Source: Diphasiastrum complanatum (lineage: Eukaryota; Streptophyta; Lycopodiopsida; Lycopodiales; Lycopodiaceae). Taken from it: a stretch of 64,000 bases of DNA. The stretch spans positions 7,275,948 through 7,339,947 of the forward strand of contig CM055100.1 in the NCBI GenBank assembly GCA_029204225.1, written 5' to 3'. The position numbers and the translations under genes are program-made. The notes beneath the pieces are model-generated. The model was given only the letters and a program-made list of their open reading frames with translations. It was not told the DNA's origin and searched no databases. Shown here one piece after another: positions 58,680 to 64,000 of the stretch (positions are counted from its first letter, which is position 1; each line of letters opens with the position of its first letter).

Positions 58680-60969
58680 ATGAGTTCGCAACCTCTCCAG
58701 GCGTCAGAGGCTGCTTTGGAAACCATTTCCAAGTATTTTCCAATTGCCTTGGTAGACACCGTTTTCTTCGGCGCCTTGTTTAATGCTCTCGAGGCTTTGG
58801 GATTTAAAAGGTGATCTCACAAATGAGCATCTCAGGTTGTCTTTCTAAAAATCTTTAATATCAGAGGTTACTTCCGCAATATTAATTTAGCAAATTTGCG
58901 GGTTGATCGAGATCGTTTTCTTAAATTGCTCACGTTGCACAGTGATACGCTGTAGATTATTTTGAGCGGGTCTTCAAAATTTCAATCTTATCTGAACTTG
59001 TTTCAAAATGAACAGTGATAACTCCATTGCGATAGTCAACACTTGCCGAGACGAGCTTGCGCGACCTCTTTCCAACAGTTTCGACAAGGTTAACGCCGGC
59101 CCTTTCATAAGCCATTCTCAATCATCGCATTAGAACCTAGAAGCACGTTAACTATCTAAGTTGATAATGTGGAGAAACAAAAAGGAGAAGCTAGGAAGGG
59201 GGGTTCAACTCACCTTCTCTAGTCCGAATTATACATCATTTTGAGTATGAATTGTGAACTTCTTAATGGCCACATTCTGATTGTTACCATTATGGTGGAC
59301 TTCCAGATTAATTGCTTGTACGGCGAGATTATTCGCCAGGATGCAGTATAGTCTTTACTTCTTATGGCTAATTGAGCTTTACGTCATTGTTGTGTTACGT
59401 GTAGACATATGGTAACTCGTTCAATCTGTCGGGTATAGCTGGTATCGTGACGGCTGGAACACTTGGCTTCAAGGCTGCCATATCACATTCTCCAGTGTCT
59501 GAAGATGGAAAGGAAAAGTGTAAGTTCTTGAAATTTATGACAGAAAACGTTTGAACGTTGATTGTTAGACAGCTACACTTACCCTTTCTTGGCTGGGTAA
59601 ATGCGTTGACGACAAGTTGGCAATGATGAATGCGACAATGTGAATCTCTGTAAAATCTTCGCAAACACATGCACGCTGATAGGCCTGATTACTTCAGGTA
59701 TAATATGGATATATAAGCATGTGCTTTATCAAGTGTAGCACTGTAGTTTGCAATCATTAGTGTAGGAGAAACAGGGATAGCAGTTCGATCTCTAATTGGT
59801 TCCTGCAACTGGAATCTGCAAAATTTCACCTCCCTTGTACATAATTTGCTGCCCTTAAAACTTTGACCTTCAATAGTTGCGAATGATTGTTTGCAGATGT
59901 GTTTTTCGGGTCTACACATGTTGCGGTGGATGAGAAGGGTATGTTGCATTTGGCCTTACTTTCAAAATTCATGGGTTAAACTCAGTGTTCATTGTGGCAC
60001 TACACGTCTGCATAGAACGTATAATTTGAATAAAGACATACTAACTGAAAACTGGATTATTTTACCTCCTCCAGGAGTCGAGGGTCAAGTCCTGAGAGAA
60101 GGCCGACCGAAGCCATCAAATGCATGTGGAGCCATCGTGGCTATCAAGCAAGAATTTGATAGCAACATACAGCAGGATGGTGTGGTTCACGATGACAATG
60201 TTGAGTACGGAATTTTGAAGAAGAAGCTCTTTGCAAAGGCTCGTGGCAGTTGCACTTTCTCTCATTATGAGCTCACAGCATAAGTACCTAGTGTTCGGTA
60301 GCTTAGCTTTGCATTGTCATCATACACAGCTTGAAGTTTGATTCATTACCTACATAACTGCAGAATCTTGGCGCTAATCCAACCATCTTTGAATTGACAA
60401 AGGCCACATGTGAGGTAGGTGGCAGAGATTTTGCTTCTAATTATTAGCTCTCCAATCTACAAGTACTTACTGATATTGCATGTTTAGTCCGCCCCTTGGA
60501 TTTGAATGTTTCTTCTAATACGTTGCTCAGATTATCACTAGTGACATTGAGGACCATATCTCTAAAACTGTCGATCCAAAAAAGTCTGACTATGCTGTGA
60601 TCACGGGAGTACAAATTCATGCGGGAAGGCTTGATGGCTCCTGGATTCCAGATGCTGTTATTGACTACATTGCACCTTGTAAGAGTTGGTATTCTTATGC
60701 AAACGTACTAAAGCACATTATAATCCAGATTATTAGATTCAGATTTTTGTAAAGCCAAAGTTCAGCAGTCCACAAATTCTAGTTAAAGGTGAATATATGT
60801 CAAAAGAGAAAAAGAGTGGGCTCGGAATGTATTATCTCTACCCTTATCTTTATTTCATTGACTCGTAAATAAGCTAAATGCAGTGACTTCCTATGTTGTG
60901 ATCGGAGGAGAACGTCATGAACTCAAGACAGATGGGAAAAGCTACTTCCCAGAGAAGACGGCAGCGTAG
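58680..60969 (+). CDS. LCIB/LCIC-like protein (carbonic-anhydrase-like), 8 exons
   Basis: Predicted exons: 58680-58810, 59016-59088, 59405-59519, 59897-59938, 60075-60238, 60364-60414, 60531-60678, 60884-60969. Together they give 810 nt, an unbroken 269-residue frame. All introns are GT-AG except intron 5, which appears to be GC-AG. Family hallmarks in order: TCRDELARPLSNSF (Cys54, Asp56), YGNSFNLSGIAGIVTAGTLG (from residue 70), YVFFGSTHVAVDEKG (His114), EGRPKPSNACGAIVAI (Cys138), DYAVITGVQIH and a C-terminal TSYVVIGGERHELKT. In known LCIB proteins two Cys and one His bind zinc in a beta-carbonic-anhydrase-like site; the three ligands and the Asp seem present. Algal LCIB works in CO2 recapture around the pyrenoid. 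Here the protein starts almost at the core, with no obvious transit peptide, so a cytosolic location is likely. The ATG is supported by an in-frame TAG at 58635. Function in CO2/bicarbonate conversion is inference. Confidence 0.82.
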
Positions 60970-62023
60970 ACAATGCACTGGGAGGATTGCTATGATGGGG
61001 AAAGCTTTTTATTTGCTACGAAATATTAGTAAATCGTTTGTCTCTACTCAGAAGAAAACACTGTCAGGTTAAGTTTTATCATAAGCTGACGTTGCAAGGC
61101 GCAGCTACTAAACACAAATGATTTACCTTGATGTAGTCCAAGCAATGATCGGTCTTTCTGCATGATTTTCTCTGTTATCTTTCTGCAGTTTATTGCAAGC
61201 TGTGATGCACAAATGTAGTCTGATGCTTTAACGGTTGGATATTAGCATCCGACATAAATCTTTTGTTTATCATTACTTTCCTATGTCATGAAGCTGGTTC
61301 TATCCTGACATATACATATCACTAATCTTTTTGTTTATCACTAGTTTGCCATGTCATGGAGCTGGTTCTATCCTAACATATGCATATCTTTCCGAAATGC
61401 TTAGCCAAAATCTCGGTCGATCTCATGCTTACACGCCGGTTTGAAAATAAGAAGAACTGAATTTTAACATGCAAGTGTATCTTTATTGCAATGGTTTATG
61501 ATATCGAGTCTATGGACCATGGCTTAGTTTGTGATCCTGATGCTCGTAGAGGACAACCTTTTGAACTAAATGATGGCCAGATCAATCCTAAGTTGGGTTT
61601 GTCTAAGTTGAATTTATTGTTTGGCATTGCTTCATAAGTGTTGGGTTCTAGTAAGGACAATGACATTGTAGAACAATCATGTAGATGCATTTCTAGGGGA
61701 TGGGGCATCACCGATGTGGTCCCGAGAGAGGCCCTCCACATATCTCATATGAAATGTATCTTTGTAAAGAATTTGGGCCTAAGGGCCACGCACACACACG
61801 TACCCACGTGAGCCGCTTACTGGGATCCCAACCTTAGTCGCCTAGCCACCCGCCATCCGTCTAAACCCCAAAAGGGTTGGAACCAGGGAATAGAGGATAT
61901 AGAGAAGCCCCAACTTATATATGGGAGATCTCAAGGCAAGCAGTTACTTATGGGATATTGAGAATTCTCAAGGCCTTCACTGGGCGCTCAAGCCCACGAC
62001 ACTTTCCTGTGTGTGGCTTGCAA
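60970..62023. other. 3' flank of the LCIB-like gene, no further gene recognised
   Basis: It holds a tandem duplication (61257-61393) and GC-richer text near 61770-61870. The minus-strand frame 61496-61741 and plus-strand frame 61877-62107 have no known motif. No clear AATAAA was found just after the stop codon. Confidence 0.4.
61257..61393. repeat. Tandem duplication of about 68 bp
   Basis: TTGTTTATCAYTA...ATGTCATGRAGCTGGTTCTA...ACATATRCATATC occurs twice in a row, about 290 bases after the LCIB-like stop codon. Confidence 0.8.
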
Positions 62024-62227
62024 CTAAACATTCCGCAACAAGGCCAGCTCCTGTATCTGTCTAAGAGACGGTTTGAAAAGGTTGCCGAAGCAGACGTAGA
62101 GAACTGATGAAGCTTCTTGATCGTTCAACCAATTTAGAGCTTTCTGGACCTCTGGCTTTGAGGTAGATCCATCATCGGAGGTTTCTGCAATAGCCAAACA
62201 TGGGCCTATTGGAAATATCTTTACCAC
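62024..62227 (-). pseudogene. UDP-glycosyltransferase fragment
   Basis: Minus-strand 67-codon frame with IFPIGPCL, then ALNWLNDQEASSVLYVCFGN and QIQELA. These are the segments just before the PSPG box in plant family-1 glycosyltransferases, which attach sugars to small molecules (the usual form is CLxWLDxQPxxSVxYVSFGS). After QELA the frame goes to LLRNV and a stop. The PSPG box and the acceptor-binding N-terminus are absent. About 60 of the usual 450-500 residues are present. Confidence 0.7.
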
Positions 62228-62234
62228 GTCAATC

Positions 62235-62840
62235 TAGCATCAAAGAGATGAAGTTAGTTGTCACACATAGATTCATTCCCATGAGAGCGATAGTATAGTT
62301 CAGATTTTAGCATGAATGGAAGATTCACATCTAACTCTAACATCCATTAACCCTAAGCATTAACACTACATCCACTAACACTAGATCCACAATGAAGATA
62401 GCTTACTCTTTCTCTCTCTCCCTTTCTCCCTCATAAAAGTATAAAAAATATGCAATCCCAATAACAATCAAATCTAACAATTAGCAAAACACAAATAAAG
62501 CATGAGAGATGGAGGAAAAGTAAGAGAGAGTAAGGACATTCATAAATCCATTTCACAAGAGAACCAACTGCTTTATTGAAATGAAGAAATGTACATGTGT
62601 AGGAACTCGAGCTGGTCCCTTTTTATAGTAGAGAAGAGGACCCTGGCCTCTGAGTCCTATTGGTCCATTTCTACCTCCCTAATTATTCAAATTTGAAAAA
62701 GAGTGGGAACCATCCAAATTGGAGGGAAACCCAACTTTATTCACTAACTAAGCAGAACCTTAGGCCCTACGACATTAAAAGTCCCGCAAAAAGGCCTAAA
62801 GTCCTTTTATTGACTTGTAACTAATCAAATAACTATGTGA
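62235..62840 (-). repeat. LTR-like region with TATA box and polyA signal
   Basis: On the minus strand CTATAAAAAGGGACC (near 62620-62634) is followed about 60 bases on by AATAAAG (near 62570). This is the U3-R arrangement of an LTR. It lies downstream of the gag frames at 62844-64000 on the same strand. TG/CA ends and a polypurine tract were not found, so the limits are approximate. Confidence 0.4.
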
Positions 62841-62843
62841 TCA

Positions 62844-64000
62844 TCAGGTTGGACTTACACACGCACAAAAAAGTGGCTCCTGATGGACTTCTGGTTCTGC
62901 TTGAGCTAACTTTTGCGCTGATACTTCTTTTGCTTTTGGCACCAACTTCAGGAACTCTCCCAATAAAATATTGATCTTACTAGACAAAATTTTCATGAGC
63001 AGTTTTGTTTGCGGTGCTTCCGGTTCAGTCATCCTGAAGGGTTCTTCATGATGATGCAACTGATCATTCATATCTGTATGTGAATTTTTCGGTGGCTGCA
63101 AAGGTGAAGAATGAACTTCGGCTGTTCACTTTAGCAGCTTCAAGTTACTCTTCTTCTTGTAGATGTTTAATCCACTGTCTCATATCCTGATATCTTCTTC
63201 TTTTTGCATGAAGATTTGGATAGTTTCCAGATGTTGTTGGTATATCAGTTAATGGCATAGAATCAGCAGGTATTGGATCTGCTACCGGTTCTTTCTGCTT
63301 TTGTGCTCTGGCTACCACCATCAAGGGTACACTTGGTTTACTTTGAGCTACTGGTCTTTGCTTGATTGTTATCAAATTTACAAGAGTTGTAGCTAGTGGT
63401 GGCTTCGGTCTTGCTGGACAGTCTTTATAGCAATGCCCATAACCACAATCACGATAGAATGGTACAAATTTCTCTTTATTTGGACATTCTGCAACTTTGT
63501 GATTTTCTCCACATGCAAATCATCCAAGTGGTGCTCTGGTCCAGTTTCTAGATGCTTATTGTTGCGCGGCAGCATAAATAGCATATTGTTCTGAAGATCC
63601 ACCTTCTTGATCATTATCATAATTCCATTGCTCGACACCTTTGTAAGGTTTTGGTTCCATCAAATTGGCAGGAGGAGCGGGGTGCTTTAGTGGGGTAGGT
63701 AAGGCTAAACGCTCCGGGTATCCAAGATTGTCGAGGTCTAGCTGCTGGATTTCCTCCATATTGTGGTTCTCAATACTCCATCTGAGCATACCATTGCTAA
63801 ACTATTCGAGGATTGAAGTTGCGAAAAGCAGTCTCATGATTAGGTGAATTACACAAATGGCATATACTGATTTCCATTCGTTTTTTCAATTGAGGATGGT
63901 CATTCACTGTGTGATTTCCTGTACAAATAGAACACCATACATTTTCCCTAGTAGGAAAAGTCTTCGCAAACTTCTCAAGTTCCTTGTTCGCTTGTCCATG
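62844..64000 (-). pseudogene. Gypsy-type gag with zinc knuckles, runs off window
   Basis: Minus-strand reading from the window edge gives CSICTGNHTVNDHP and CHLCNSPNHETAF (degenerate knuckles). Then follow frames 63556-63789 (NLGYPERLALPTPLKHPAPP) and, near 63400-63520, a CPNKEKFVPFYRDCGYGHCY-type block. The tail is basic and Pro-rich (63145-63375 and 62844-63101). Frames shift several times and a TAG lies near 63800. The style is that of Tat/OTA Gypsy gag rather than Copia. No reverse transcriptase follows before the LTR-like region, so the element is internally deleted. Confidence 0.55.

Overview
This window is nuclear DNA of a land plant and is dominated by retrotransposons. The evidence is: Ty1-copia and Ty3-gypsy remnants with plant-type initiator-Met primer-binding sites (TGGTATCAGAGC and variants), very long CT/GA/CA microsatellites, an intron-split gene, an F-box/kelch-like fragment and a plant UDP-glycosyltransferase fragment. 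No protein-coding host gene is intact except one at the right-hand end. That gene (58.7-61.0 kb, 8 predicted exons, 269 aa) looks like the LCIB/LCIC limiting-CO2 protein family of algae (beta/theta-type carbonic anhydrase fold). As far as I know this family is missing from most land plants and has been reported in hornworts, so a seed-free plant is possible, but I cannot assign the species.

Layout. 0-2.1 kb: ends of two minus-strand Copia elements. 2.2-3.2 kb: a 999-bp terminal-inverted-repeat element. 3.3-4.15 kb: tail of a CACTA (En/Spm) transposase. 4.16-5.3 kb: LTR and leader of a diverged LTR element. 5.9-6.4 kb: En/Spm-like remnant. 6.47-12.69 kb: a nearly intact minus-strand Copia with both LTRs and a GTGGA target duplication. 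12.7-16.6 kb: old repeats and unidentified open frames. 16.8-17.4 kb: broken F-box/kelch-like gene. 18.2-18.75 kb: chimeric fragment carrying a piece of translation factor eIF3d. 18.8-22.4 kb: microsatellites, a Copia scrap and an unidentified truncated frame. 22.9-25.7 kb: degenerate minus-strand Gypsy. 25.8-26.2 kb: 24-bp minisatellite. 27.5-37.0 kb: degenerate plus-strand chromovirus (Gypsy), whose 3' LTR is split by a complete 3.8-kb non-autonomous LTR element (33070-36875, target duplication CTAGA). 37.0-39.8 kb: minus-strand Copia lacking integrase, plus its 5' LTR. 39.9-47.4 kb: a large palindrome made by two opposite copies of one non-coding LTR element (LARD-like), one inserted into the LTR of the other. 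47.4-51.7 kb: two Copia 5' halves. 54-55.6 kb: Copia 3' half. 56.0-57.3 kb: repeat, LTR and LINE scraps. 58.7-61.0 kb: the LCIB-like gene. 62.0-62.2 kb: UGT fragment. 62.8-64 kb: Gypsy-type gag running off the window.

The genes do not form a pathway. The interest lies in the LCIB-like locus, the self-nested palindromic LARD with a readable history (insertion, 5-bp duplication, then inversion), the eIF3d chimera, and microsatellites that appear to have grown inside LTR elements. All homology calls rest on reading motifs by eye; no database search was run.
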